Shown here: piece after piece, positions 20,998 to 28,424 of the stretch | Position numbering within the stretch: the stretch's first letter is position 1 | Layout of the letters: each line of letters starts with the position of its first letter | Virus record (IMG/VR): IMGVR_UViG_3300044729_003416 | Span: 1 to 35,391 of that record | Source: a virus | Strand: one strand, 5' to 3' | DNA: 35,391 nucleotides | Position numbers and translations under genes: made by a program | The notes under the pieces: model-generated | Told to the model about the DNA's origin: nothing | The model's input: the letters and a program-made list of their open reading frames with translations, nothing else | Database searches by the model: none

Positions 20998-21500
20998 CCC
21001 TCCCCCTCGCCCTCAGGCGTCTCCAGTCCACGGGCATTGATCTGCAGCATCACCCGGCGCTCATCCTCCGACGTCAGGCCAGCGGCGGCAATGGCATCAA
21101 CCACGGCGGCGACGGTCTTGCGTTCGGTGCGACGTTCGGCGGCGGCATCGCTGAAGTCATCACGGAAGAATGGATGATGGGTCAAAAACCAGGTGGCAGC
21201 CGTGGTGCTGCCGTTGGAGGATTGTTCCTTGAGATTGGTAAGGTAGTTTTTGCCCGTATTTATCCATCCTTCATGGATGGTGTTACGAAACTGTGCTCGC
21301 AAATCATCGTCCGGAAGGTCTTTCCCTTCTTTGATCCAGCAGTGGGCAGTCTTCCTGCTGATTCCAAGGCTTGCCGCGATCATCGTCACGGTCGCTCCTG
21401 TTTCCGCCATGGTTCCAGCCCCCTTGACCATGGCGGCTGTCAGCAAGGATGGGCGGCCACCGGCTGACACAGGCGATAACGCGGCGTTACGGTCATGCAT
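20994..21500 (-). CDS. terS: Terminase small subunit (putative)
   Basis: 168 aa. An N-terminal GGRPSLLTAAMVKGAGTMAE followed by TVTMIAASLGISRKTAHCWI is a clear helix-turn-helix as in phage small terminases. It is followed by a helical oligomerisation region and an acidic tail (TPEGEGEG). The position just upstream of tmk/lysozyme/TerL supports the call. It would recognise the packaging site. The ATG at 21500 lies only a few nt from the promoter candidate at 21505, so the transcript may be nearly leaderless. Confidence 0.75.
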   Translation of the reverse strand: MHDRNAALSPVSAGGRPSLLTAAMVKGAGTMAETGATVTMIAASLGISRKTAHCWIKEGKDLPDDDLRAQFRNTIHEGWINTGKNYLTNLKEQSSNGSTTAATWFLTHHPFFRDDFSDAAAERRTERKTVAAVVDAIAAAGLTSEDERRVMLQINARGLETPEGEGEG

Positions 21501-21504
21501 AGTC

Positions 21505-21535
21505 TAAGCCATTCCTGCAGTTTACGAAAGGCAGC
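21505..21535 (-). promoter_or_regulatory. Promoter candidate before terS
   Basis: Minus strand: TTTCGTAAA (dyad) then CTGCAGGAATGGCTTAGACTA, then TG and the ATG region. The AATGGCTTA string equals that in the divergent promoters at 727 and 4165, and the TTTCGTAAA core matches the dyad of the module at 28779-28791. Confidence 0.4.
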
Positions 21536-21541
21536 AAACCG

Positions 21542-22225
21542 TCAAACTTTCGCCAATGTCACGCCAGCCGCCTGCTTTTGGTACTTGCCCTCGCCGTACG
21601 CGTTGTCACATGGCAGGCCCTCAAAGAACAGCGCCTGGCAGATGCCCTCGTTGGCATAAATGCGGCAGTCAGCCCCGGATGAGTTGCTGATTTCTAGGGT
21701 CAGGTAACCTTCCCAGCCAGCTTCACCTGGGGTGAGGTTGACGATGATTCCACAGCGGGCGTAGGTGCTCTTGCCGATGAACTGGGCGGTGACATTGGGC
21801 GGGAGCTTCAGTCGCTCGATCACCACCCCAAGGCCGTAGGTGTGCCCAGGGAGGATGAAGTAGTCGCCATCCCGCTCATCGTGGTACAGGTCTGCGTGAG
21901 CCAGGCAGCGGTCATTAAAGTTCTTGGGGTCAACGATCAAGCCAGGGATATGCCGGAAGATGCGGAAATCCTTAGGCGAGAGCGTGAGATCGTAGCCGTA
22001 GGAGCTGGTGCCGTAGCTGATGACCGGGCGCTTGCAGATGTCCCACGGGGCGCCGGGAAAATGCGCCTCCACATGCCGGATCTTCCCCGGCTCAAACGGG
22101 CTGATCATGCCCTGCTCCGCAAGCTGGCGGATGCGCCAATCAGGGATCGGGCCGGCTGGGCTGGGAATGTGGATCGGGCCGTGGTTTGGCAGGATGGTTT
22201 CTTGTTGCTCGGTCGTGGTGGTCAT
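21542..22225 (-). CDS. dcd: dCTP deaminase
   Basis: 227 aa. It carries the family signatures YGTSSYGYDLTL, IGKSTYARCGIIVNLTP and GWEGYLTLEISNSS (with the catalytic Glu), then an aromatic binding loop near residue 205 and GKYQKQ at the C-terminus. It deaminates dCTP to dUTP, feeding thymidylate synthesis together with the tmk product. The ATG at 22225 overlaps the upstream stop (ATGA). The open frame extends to 22426, but that part shadows the upstream gene. Confidence 0.92.
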   Translation of the reverse strand: MTTTTEQQETILPNHGPIHIPSPAGPIPDWRIRQLAEQGMISPFEPGKIRHVEAHFPGAPWDICKRPVISYGTSSYGYDLTLSPKDFRIFRHIPGLIVDPKNFNDRCLAHADLYHDERDGDYFILPGHTYGLGVVIERLKLPPNVTAQFIGKSTYARCGIIVNLTPGEAGWEGYLTLEISNSSGADCRIYANEGICQALFFEGLPCDNAYGEGKYQKQAAGVTLAKV

Positions 22226-22404
22226 TTGGTGCTGGGGGTGATGGGTTCGTAGATAGCGCGGGCCTTGTGCCGGGCGATCTGGCGGAGGTCCGCCCAGTAG
22301 GGCGCTTCGTGATCGGGGGGCAGGATCAACGCCTCTGGGGTACCGGCGGTGTTGCGCACCTCCAGGATGCGCAGGCCCCAGCCGGGCTGCTTGGGGGTGG
22401 TCAT
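22222..22404 (-). CDS. Hypothetical protein, 60 aa
   Basis: MTTPKQPGWGLRILEVRNTA..., a beta-hairpin-like opening, then a helix (YWADLRQIARHKARAIYEPI). Not recognised. The ATG at 22404 overlaps the upstream stop as ATGA, which decides it over the in-frame ATG at 22470. It is coupled in the same way to the dCTP deaminase gene. Confidence 0.6.
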   Translation of the reverse strand: MTTPKQPGWGLRILEVRNTAGTPEALILPPDHEAPYWADLRQIARHKARAIYEPITPSTK

Positions 22405-22640
22405 GGCCGGAAGCCCCTGAGTGCACTTATCACCTTCATGCAACCCAGGTAGCAACTGGTCAATCGCCACGCCCTGCGAGTAATGCGCAGGTTAATTTGG
22501 CGCTTGTAGCGAGCCATGGCGAGCCGTTGCCGAGGCGTGGTGCCATCACGGATCTGAGATGGCTGCTGAACGGGCTGCGACCCCCCGTGCGGGTGACACT
22601 CAACCCCTGTGGGGTTCATTAGCCAGTCAGGGGTCAGCAT
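22401..22640 (-). CDS. Hypothetical basic protein, 79 aa
   Basis: MLTPDWLMNPTGVECHPHGG...: Pro/Gln-rich start, then a highly basic stretch RQRLAMARYKRQINLRITRR. The C-terminal third is hydrophobic with two Cys. Possibly nucleic-acid binding; no family recognised. The start is 3 nt after the previous stop, with GGATT upstream. Confidence 0.55.
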   Translation of the reverse strand: MLTPDWLMNPTGVECHPHGGSQPVQQPSQIRDGTTPRQRLAMARYKRQINLRITRRAWRLTSCYLGCMKVISALRGFRP

Positions 22641-22643
22641 GGC

Positions 22644-22931
22644 TCAATCCTCAAGGGAAAAGTCAGTCCACAAGGCAACCGGGTCAATGTCGCTGCCATC
22701 TGGCACGTCCTGCGGGCACCATAAGGCGGCGCCTACCGGCAGCCGTCCGTCTAGCTGCTGCCAGCGGCGAACTGACCATTGCGTAAAATCTTCGGCCAGG
22801 TAAGGCGGTGAGTTACCGGGATCGGATTGCATGGCCAACGCCCTGGCCTTGCCCCTGGTTTCCGTAAACACATAGCCGACGTACTCATCCCCAACGGGGC
22901 GAGCCTGGAAGCAAAGCGCGGGGGTGGTCAT
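22644..22931 (-). CDS. Hypothetical protein, 95 aa
   Basis: MTTPALCFQARPVGDEYVGY, then a helix with basic residues, then Trp-rich segment (FTQWSVRRWQQLDG) and an acidic end. Not recognised. It overlaps the previous gene as ATGA at 22931-22928. The protein reads as a compact alpha/beta fold. Confidence 0.6.
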   Translation of the reverse strand: MTTPALCFQARPVGDEYVGYVFTETRGKARALAMQSDPGNSPPYLAEDFTQWSVRRWQQLDGRLPVGAALWCPQDVPDGSDIDPVALWTDFSLED

Positions 22932-23323
22932 GGTTCAATCCTGAGTTCACATTCAAAGACAACAATCGGCGGCGGCTCGATCACCCCATCAGCGGGGTCT
23001 GGCCTAACGCGGCGCTGGCAATCGGCGCAGCCATAGGCCCAGTCAAATTGCCCGTTCTCCTGGATGCCGGCACCGGGGCAGCCGAGCACTTCCCAGCCGT
23101 GGGCGCGGACGTGGGCGGGTCTTTGGGGGCTATGGCGATGAAACCGGATGCGACCGTCATGACGCATAGCCTGGAGTCTGCAGTCAATTCGAGCCGCCTT
23201 TGATCCGCCCCAATCCCCGCCAGGAGGCGTCAAATTGGGGTCAGAAAACGGATGCACGTCCCGATCGCGCAAAGCGCGCCAGATCAGCCAGTCCAGCTCA
23301 TCGTTGCTGACGGGGTCAGACAT
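22928..23323 (-). CDS. Hypothetical protein with C-terminal cysteine pair
   Basis: 131 aa. N-terminal half: SNDELDWLIWRALRDRDVHP, then basic RIDCRLQAMRHDGRIRFHRH. C-terminal half: VLGCPGAG, then GQFDWAYGCADCQRRV, with Cys residues suited to bind one zinc. The ATG at 23323 overlaps what was probably the original stop of the upstream gene (ATGTCTGA). The reading frame is also open upstream to 23587 because of the disturbed upstream gene. Confidence 0.6.
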   Translation of the reverse strand: MSDPVSNDELDWLIWRALRDRDVHPFSDPNLTPPGGDWGGSKAARIDCRLQAMRHDGRIRFHRHSPQRPAHVRAHGWEVLGCPGAGIQENGQFDWAYGCADCQRRVRPDPADGVIEPPPIVVFECELRIEP

Positions 23324-23503
23324 TGGCTCCTTCCAGTTCGGTGGCGATGGTGTGCAGCCCCCTGAAGGTGTTGCCCACGGCGCTGCGGCCTGAGGGGCAA
23401 GCATTGGGCGCCATGCGTGCGGGCCGACTTGATACGACCACGACCCGTCCGCGTTTTGGCGGATCGTCGAACCGTAGGGGACTGGGGGCAGGGTGTCGCT
23501 CAT
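23316..23503 (-). pseudogene. Small gene with a probable frameshift
   Basis: Starts MSDTLPPVPYGSTIRQNADG at 23503, coupled by ATGA to the upstream gene. After about residue 42 the reading frame runs into Pro-rich sequence and on into the next gene. In a neighbouring frame the DNA encodes ...GNTFRGLHTIATELEGANV-stop (ending 23316), which parallels the end of the upstream 73-aa protein (...LAIASELEQQP). A one-base indel near 23375 would join the two halves. Alternatively the 191-aa read-through product is real. Confidence 0.45.
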
Positions 23504-23721
23504 GGCTGTTGCTCCAGTTCGGAGGCGATTGCAAGAAAGCCATCTAATACAGCCGAACGCCCTTCTGCGTCTTGCGGGGAACCACAACGCTCAATCAGGT
23601 AGTCAAAATTATCCACAGCAGCGCGAAACGCAGCGGCCAAGGCTGAGCGGTCGCCAGGGTGCTTCCAAAAAGCAACTAGAACCGCCTGCGCAGCGAGTCT
23701 GCGGGGGTTGGGGGTGGTCAT
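23500..23721 (-). CDS. Hypothetical protein, 73 aa
   Basis: MTTPNPRRLAAQAVLVAFWK..., all-helical, with ALAAAFRAAVDNFDYLIERC and ending LAIASELEQQP. Its tail resembles the frame-disturbed end of the next gene, hinting at a common fold or local duplication. ATGA overlaps at both ends. No known function. Confidence 0.65.
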   Translation of the reverse strand: MTTPNPRRLAAQAVLVAFWKHPGDRSALAAAFRAAVDNFDYLIERCGSPQDAEGRSAVLDGFLAIASELEQQP

Positions 23722-24059
23722 GGGACCTCGTTGGGTGATTGGGTCGGCGCCACCGGGGCGGGCGGCGGTGGGGTGAAGTGGGTGTGGTAACCGGGCCAGT
23801 CGCTGTCATTGGGCGTACCAACCCATGGTTGCTCTCCGTCCATGGCCGGGAGTTGCCACCAGAGGACAGGGCCGTCATCATCGTGGTACTCCTCGCCGGG
23901 GGTGGCAACCTCTGGGGCCAGCGCCTGGCGAGCATGGTGCATAGCCTGATCCCAGTCGCTGGTCCACTGCGGATCGGTCCCAATCTCAAACCCTGTAGGC
24001 GCCCGTTTGTCCAGCTCAACCAACCGGGCCAGGGCTTCGCGGGCGGAGGGGGTGCTCAT
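23718..24059 (-). CDS. Hypothetical protein, 113 aa
   Basis: MSTPSAREALARLVELDKRA..., helical N-terminus then a Trp/Pro/Asp-rich second half (DDDGPVLWWQLPAMDGEQPW). The extended Pro-rich tail suggests disorder. Not recognised. It overlaps both neighbours by ATGA, in the run of coupled genes that ends at dcd. Confidence 0.6.
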   Translation of the reverse strand: MSTPSAREALARLVELDKRAPTGFEIGTDPQWTSDWDQAMHHARQALAPEVATPGEEYHDDDGPVLWWQLPAMDGEQPWVGTPNDSDWPGYHTHFTPPPPAPVAPTQSPNEVP

Positions 24060-24580
24060 GGCCCAACCTCCCGGTCCACCGGTTCAACCCACTTGAGCCC
24101 AATCACGTCGAACAACTCCCGTTCGGTGCGGCAGGGAATCACTGATCCATCTTCGCGGCGCAGCAGCCCTTTGTCTGAATGGAAGCCGGCTCGCTTCCAT
24201 CCGGTGGCCAAAACCTTGTGCGCCCAGTCAGACGACCCGGTTCGAATGGCCAGAATCAGGCCGTAACCATCGGGATGCGGCATGAACAAATCCAACTTCA
24301 GCCCGCAAGGGAGCATTCGTTTGGTGTAGCGGCCGTCGGGACCGCCAATAATCTGGGGCCACTGCTCCACAGCCGCAGCAAAGCCACCGGCAAACAGCGG
24401 CGTGGATTCAATGGGGCTTCGGTCGGGCAGGCAGACGATTTCCAGGTCGCCGATCGTTGGGCTCTGCCGGCGGACGCTGCCGGCGATGTCGGCCTTGTGG
24501 CAGCGGGGGAGCAGGATGGCCAGCGTGTTGGCTGCAATATCCAGCGCCTCGGCCAGGGGTATGCGGGGGCCGGTGCTCAT
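24056..24580 (-). CDS. PolX-like nucleotidyltransferase
   Basis: 174 aa. GSVRRQSPTIGDLEIVCLPD (residues ~34-53) is the family X palm motif: G-S-x-R-R, then the two metal-binding acids in D-L-E. LKLDLFMPHPDGYG (~95-108) supplies the third acid, followed by SDWAH. The second helix-hairpin-helix and full thumb are missing, so it is far smaller than bacterial PolX. It could fill gaps, add nucleotides or modify DNA ends. The neighbouring methyltransferase and helicase support a DNA-metabolism role. Coupled by ATGA to both neighbours. Confidence 0.75.
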   Translation of the reverse strand: MSTGPRIPLAEALDIAANTLAILLPRCHKADIAGSVRRQSPTIGDLEIVCLPDRSPIESTPLFAGGFAAAVEQWPQIIGGPDGRYTKRMLPCGLKLDLFMPHPDGYGLILAIRTGSSDWAHKVLATGWKRAGFHSDKGLLRREDGSVIPCRTERELFDVIGLKWVEPVDREVGP

Positions 24581-24846
24581 GGCTTACCTCCCGCAACACC
24601 AGGCGCCGGCACGGGATTGGCCTTCAGCCAGGCCACCGCAATGGCGTGGGTCTGGCTATCGGGCAGTGGGCGCCACAGCCCCTCGACCCATCCATGGCCA
24701 TCCCATGCGGCGTGTCGTTCCTTGGTTCGACCACTAAGGGCCGTGATTACAAACTTCAGGGCCCATCGACCCAATGAGGGTCTGGCGGTGAGGATTAGGT
24801 GCCAGTCGTCGTCGGTGAGGCCGTCGTATGCGGTTTGGGTGGTCAT
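24577..24846 (-). CDS. Hypothetical protein, 89 aa
   Basis: MTTQTAYDGLTDDDWHLILT, with helix-loop-strand pattern and Trp at several positions (HGWVEGLWRPLP). Not recognised. It sits between the methyltransferase and the PolX-like gene, with ATGA overlaps at both junctions, so it may be an accessory to one of them. Confidence 0.6.
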   Translation of the reverse strand: MTTQTAYDGLTDDDWHLILTARPSLGRWALKFVITALSGRTKERHAAWDGHGWVEGLWRPLPDSQTHAIAVAWLKANPVPAPGVAGGKP

Positions 24847-25868
24847 GGCTTTTCTCCTTGAGTCATGGCATCATCCGCTGCAAAGGCGACGCTATCTTCA
24901 ATGCTTTCCAGGTCGATATCATCGAGTAAATCGCCTTGATCGGGCTTTCTGGTATCTTCTACCGCTATTTCCATATTTTTAATAGCTTGATTAAAATAAG
25001 GTTTCTTTAGCTCAATACCAATACCACGACGACCTAGCGACACAGCCCCATACACTTCGCTGCCAACTCCCATAAATGGAGTAAGCACTGTCTCTCCAAT
25101 GTTCGACCTTAAGCAAATAGCGCGGTCAATTACATCTAGCTGCAGCGGGTGAACGTGTTTTTCGTCATCGGGGTCCTTGGCGTCACGAAAGGGCAGCACT
25201 CGTCCCATATTGATATCATCCCAAATAGAAGACGCATAGCGCCGCCAAATCCAGTGACTAAAGCGGTTTTCGGTCTGCTTCCCTTTCCACCCTTTGTAGC
25301 GGTGCAGATCTTGCGGGATCGGACACTCCCCGGCGTAGTGGTCCAGTCCCGTGGGGTTTGCTATCGGTATCTGATTCTCGCCACTGCGGCGGAAAATTAG
25401 CAAGTAGTCAGCAGATGCCACGCCTGCAAAAGCGGCGTCGTCAACAATCGTTTTGTGGGCAAGGTTCTTTACCATGGTGCGATTTCGCACCCATAGTGGC
25501 TCCTTCCATATGGTGTGGCGAGCGACATAGTGCCATCCTTCCTTTTCATGCAACGCGATGATTTTTCCAGGCAGATCCATCAAGGCATCCTGGCCACTGT
25601 TGCCGGTCGGGATGTCGGTGCAATGAACAGCGGTCAACCGACCCGGCAGGGTTAGCCGGTGTAGCTCGGAAACCACAAAGCCATAATGCACAAAGAACTG
25701 ATCGTAGTCAGTGCAGTTACTTATGTCTCGCTCGTTGGAGCTGTAGACGTAGAGGCCGGCAAACGGTGGCGAGTAGATCGAGAAATGGACGGATTCGCTA
25801 GGGAGTCCGCGCATGACTTCGACGCAGTCTCCATTGTAGATAGCGTAACGATCGGTGATGACATCCAT
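24843..25868 (-). CDS. DNA methyltransferase (N6/N4 type)
   Basis: 341 aa. Near the N-terminus, NGDCVEVMRGLPSESVHFSI precedes SPPF, the catalytic tetrapeptide (motif IV). Near residue 265, TVLTPFMGVGSEVYGAVSLG then GIGIELKKPY form the SAM-binding motif I and the following acid. This order is typical of beta-class enzymes. It would add a methyl group to adenine or cytosine amino groups, protecting phage DNA. No cognate restriction gene is visible. The acidic C-terminus is not part of the fold. Confidence 0.88.
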   Translation of the reverse strand: MDVITDRYAIYNGDCVEVMRGLPSESVHFSIYSPPFAGLYVYSSNERDISNCTDYDQFFVHYGFVVSELHRLTLPGRLTAVHCTDIPTGNSGQDALMDLPGKIIALHEKEGWHYVARHTIWKEPLWVRNRTMVKNLAHKTIVDDAAFAGVASADYLLIFRRSGENQIPIANPTGLDHYAGECPIPQDLHRYKGWKGKQTENRFSHWIWRRYASSIWDDINMGRVLPFRDAKDPDDEKHVHPLQLDVIDRAICLRSNIGETVLTPFMGVGSEVYGAVSLGRRGIGIELKKPYFNQAIKNMEIAVEDTRKPDQGDLLDDIDLESIEDSVAFAADDAMTQGEKP

Positions 25869-27253
25869 GATGGAATGGTGATGGGTTGAGTTCGATAGGC
25901 GGCCTTTTCAATGGCCAGTGAATTGTTCATCTCGGAAACCAGGCTGGCAAACATTTTTTCAGCTTGGCCGCGCTTTCGTTGCAGGTTTTCCATGATTCGA
26001 CGTTCGCCCTCGGCAAGGATGATGTCAACGGTCACGGGATTCTTCTGTCCAAACCGCCAGCAGCGCCGGACGGCTTGGTAATACTGCTCAAAGCTGTGAG
26101 ACGGGAAGTAGGTGATGTGGCTGCACTGCTGGAAGTTCAGGCCCCATGCACCGATTTTCGGTTTTGTGATCAGCACTCTGGATCGGCCCTCGGCGAAGTC
26201 GATCAACCGGGCTTCTTTCACGTCGTCACGGTCGGAGCCTGATACCTGAACAGCATCGGGAATCAACTGCTGCAGCAGGTTACCCTCTTCGTTGAGGTGG
26301 CACCACACCAGCGCCGGCTGACCGGTATTGCTAACCATGGCAGCCACTTGCTCGCATCGTTCCCGAACAGTGCGCTTTTTTTCGGCCCGCTGCTCCCGAA
26401 GATCGGTGGCAGGCATGGCGAACAACATCCCTTCAGGTACGGTGTTGGTCTCGATCAGATGGTCAATCTCGTTCAGCGGCGGCAAGATGAACCGACCATC
26501 ATCAAAACCAAGGTCTGAAGGTTGACGGCAGGCCCTTGCCCAACTGGTGACCCACCGCCAAAACGGCTGCTCGGCATGGCCCTTAAATCGCCATTTCGGA
26601 GCCTCTCCGTACAGACGCCGGCTAGTGCAGTTGTTCTGGTCGTTCTTGAAGAACCTGGCAAGCATGTCCATGTAGCCCATGTAGCCAAGGGCTTCACTGC
26701 TGGTACCCAGCTCGATAAAGTCATTTGGCGCGGCAGTGGCGGTGGCCAACAGCCGATAAGGAACCTTGCGCATGAACTCGGTAATCTGCCCACGGCGAGC
26801 ACCATCAAAACTCTTGAGTATGCTGGACTCATCGCAAACCACTCCGGCAAAGTCGGCAGGGTTAAAGTGTTCTAGCCGTTCGTAGTTGGTGATAACAATC
26901 CGGCTGTTGATTGCGTCATCAGAAAACCGGGCGCATTCGATGCCGAACTTTTCACCCTCGCGGATGGTCTGAGCTGCTACGGCCAGAGGGGTCAGGATTA
27001 GCACCGGCAGTTCGGTGTAACGGACCACATTTTCAGCCCAGGTAAGTTGCATGGCAGTTTTTCCCAGCCCGCAGTCAGCAAAGATAGCCGCTCTGCCCTT
27101 AAGGATTGCCCAAGTTACGAGACTTTGCTGAAAATCAAAAAGCTCAGAAGGAATCCACAATGGTTCGAAACCATGACTAGCACCACTGTGAGTTTTTTTG
27201 TCCAAGAAACTCACATAATCATCAACTGGATCAATATTCAAAGAATGTTTCAT
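25721..27253 (-). CDS. SNF2/DEAD-type helicase
   Basis: 510 aa. Motif I DCGLGKTAM (residues ~60-68), motif II CDESS in VVCDESSILKSFDG, ATATAAPND (motif III), and the C-terminal domain with GLNFQQCSHITYFPSHSFEQ and QAVRRCWRFGQ (motif VI) mark an SF2 SNF2-like ATPase. It probably remodels or unwinds DNA in replication. The last ~49 residues are read out of frame through the start of the methyltransferase gene, so the native end was probably near 25868. The start codon at 27253 overlaps the upstream stop. Confidence 0.88.
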   Translation of the reverse strand: MKHSLNIDPVDDYVSFLDKKTHSGASHGFEPLWIPSELFDFQQSLVTWAILKGRAAIFADCGLGKTAMQLTWAENVVRYTELPVLILTPLAVAAQTIREGEKFGIECARFSDDAINSRIVITNYERLEHFNPADFAGVVCDESSILKSFDGARRGQITEFMRKVPYRLLATATAAPNDFIELGTSSEALGYMGYMDMLARFFKNDQNNCTSRRLYGEAPKWRFKGHAEQPFWRWVTSWARACRQPSDLGFDDGRFILPPLNEIDHLIETNTVPEGMLFAMPATDLREQRAEKKRTVRERCEQVAAMVSNTGQPALVWCHLNEEGNLLQQLIPDAVQVSGSDRDDVKEARLIDFAEGRSRVLITKPKIGAWGLNFQQCSHITYFPSHSFEQYYQAVRRCWRFGQKNPVTVDIILAEGERRIMENLQRKRGQAEKMFASLVSEMNNSLAIEKAAYRTQPITIPSWMSSPIVTLSTMETASKSCADSLANPSISRSTRHRLPASTSTAPTSET

Positions 27254-27432
27254 ATCTTCCCCCGAACCGGCAGGATCCGCACCTCGAACCCCTCGTCTAA
27301 CAGGGTCTCGCCCTTCGCAAAGGCATCGGTGATACTTTCAAACACTTCGGAGCCAACGAGAGCGCGGCGGCCAGGGCCTGGCGTGCGCTTGAGATACCAG
27401 CCGAGCTGGTAGGCGGTAGAACTGTCGGTCAT
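27250..27432 (-). CDS. Hypothetical protein, 60 aa
   Basis: MTDSSTAYQLGWYLKRTPGP then EVFESITDAFAKGETLLDEG; ends basic. A short alpha/beta protein without known motif. ATGA overlaps with the helicase start at 27253 and with the gene upstream. Could be a helicase accessory by position only. Confidence 0.6.
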   Translation of the reverse strand: MTDSSTAYQLGWYLKRTPGPGRRALVGSEVFESITDAFAKGETLLDEGFEVRILPVRGKI

Positions 27433-27755
27433 GCAAGGATGTCCTCGAATTGGTCGTAGGTGGTCGGAGCTTCCTGCTGGTCGCTGGCGGGAAGCGGCGG
27501 GGTATCGCCGTGGGGCAGGGGGGGATTTTGGGCCAGGTAGTGGGCCATGTCTTGCAGATCTTGCAGGGTTGGCGGCGCCCCATCAAATGGCAAGGGGGGA
27601 ACAGAATCAACCTCTATGACTGGTAAAGGCATCACCTCTTCCCAAGCCGCAGAATCAGCTCTTTTATGCCAGGCGCGGCCTTCCTCGCAGATAGCAGCGA
27701 AATAACCGGGCCCAGCAACAAGAGTGTGAAAACGGCGCGATCGTAGCTCAGTCAT
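27429..27755 (-). CDS. Hypothetical Pro-rich protein, 108 aa
   Basis: MTELRSRRFHTLVAGPGYFA..., a compact N-terminal domain with one Cys, followed by a long Pro/Asp-rich tail (VPPLPFDGAPPTLQDLQDMA, then further PP motifs). Not recognised. The ATG at 27755 overlaps the upstream stop by 8 bp, which decides it over 27806. Confidence 0.6.
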   Translation of the reverse strand: MTELRSRRFHTLVAGPGYFAAICEEGRAWHKRADSAAWEEVMPLPVIEVDSVPPLPFDGAPPTLQDLQDMAHYLAQNPPLPHGDTPPLPASDQQEAPTTYDQFEDILA

Positions 27756-28092
27756 TGCGGAGCACCGGGGCGACTGAGCGTTGGTACTGCAGGATTTGCA
27801 CGGCATCGCGCATCATCATTGCTTGCGAGAACAGCAACGCTCCCCCCAACAGGATGATCCACGGCAGCAGGTGGTTGCCCAGTAGCAGGAGGACAGCAAC
27901 CACGGCAGAGTCAATCCTGTTGTTGTCAAGCTGCCGGCAGGGCATTGGTGTCCTACGGGATCGGGTCGCACCGAAGGACGGCAACTCCAGGGTGCCGCAA
28001 CTCGAAACTGGTTTTTGCTTGTTCGGCTGACCACCCTTTTGGGGTGATCCATTCTGTTTGGATGGGCGGTTGATTAGTGGTGAGAGGGTCAT
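27748..28092 (-). CDS. Membrane-segment protein, 114 aa
   Basis: An N-terminal Gln/Lys/Ser-rich part is followed by a ~30-residue hydrophobic run (residues ~65-95, AVVAVLLLLGNHLLPWIILL then GGALLF), enough for one long or two short membrane spans. The tail is a short soluble helix. Holin is conceivable but the lysozyme is 8 kb away. An internal ATG at 27945 would remove the odd N-terminal part and is an alternative start. Confidence 0.5.
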   Translation of the reverse strand: MTLSPLINRPSKQNGSPQKGGQPNKQKPVSSCGTLELPSFGATRSRRTPMPCRQLDNNRIDSAVVAVLLLLGNHLLPWIILLGGALLFSQAMMMRDAVQILQYQRSVAPVLRND

Positions 28093-28130
28093 GGGGTGCT
28101 GGATGGTAAATGATGAGGTAGGCCATTGGA

Positions 28131-28391
28131 CTATTGCAGCTCTTTGCCGGTAAACGACGGGAAAGCTGGCAAGTAAGAGGGCTGGCGCCGCTGCGTTTTG
28201 GAGGCGCGGGTCAGCACGCCAGCAATCATGTCCAGACGGTTGATCCAGTCGCGGGCTACTGCGTCATCTAGTGGCGCTCCGTCTTCGCAGGCGTTGTTTT
28301 CAATGGCGCGGGCTGTCACTTCCGCCTGGTCCAGCAGATGGGCCATAACGGCGGCTACCGGGGCCTGGCGTGGGGTGTGGGTGGCTTGCAT
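28131..28391 (-). CDS. Hypothetical helical protein, 86 aa
   Basis: MQATHTPRQAPVAAVMAHLL..., a single long helical region (LDDAVARDWINRLDMIAGVL), then a basic tail ending in FTGKELQ. Not recognised. Overall charge is balanced. It sits between the promoter-module gene at 28425 and the membrane protein, 38 nt from the latter's start. Confidence 0.6.
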   Translation of the reverse strand: MQATHTPRQAPVAAVMAHLLDQAEVTARAIENNACEDGAPLDDAVARDWINRLDMIAGVLTRASKTQRRQPSYLPAFPSFTGKELQ

Positions 28392-28424
28392 TGGGGGTGT
28401 GTGGTGGCTCGGGAAACGCAGCGA

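Noticed and set aside
20014-21177. 387-codon rightward ORF across tmk and terS
   Set aside because: Its composition is antisense noise and it crosses four well-supported leftward genes.
22226-22426. Upstream extension of dCTP deaminase
   Set aside because: It shadows the coupled 60-aa gene; the family starts near the later ATG.
27748-28092. Holin call for the membrane-segment protein
   Set aside because: Hydrophobic segment fits, but it is remote from the lysozyme and has a long soluble N-terminus; left as membrane protein only.
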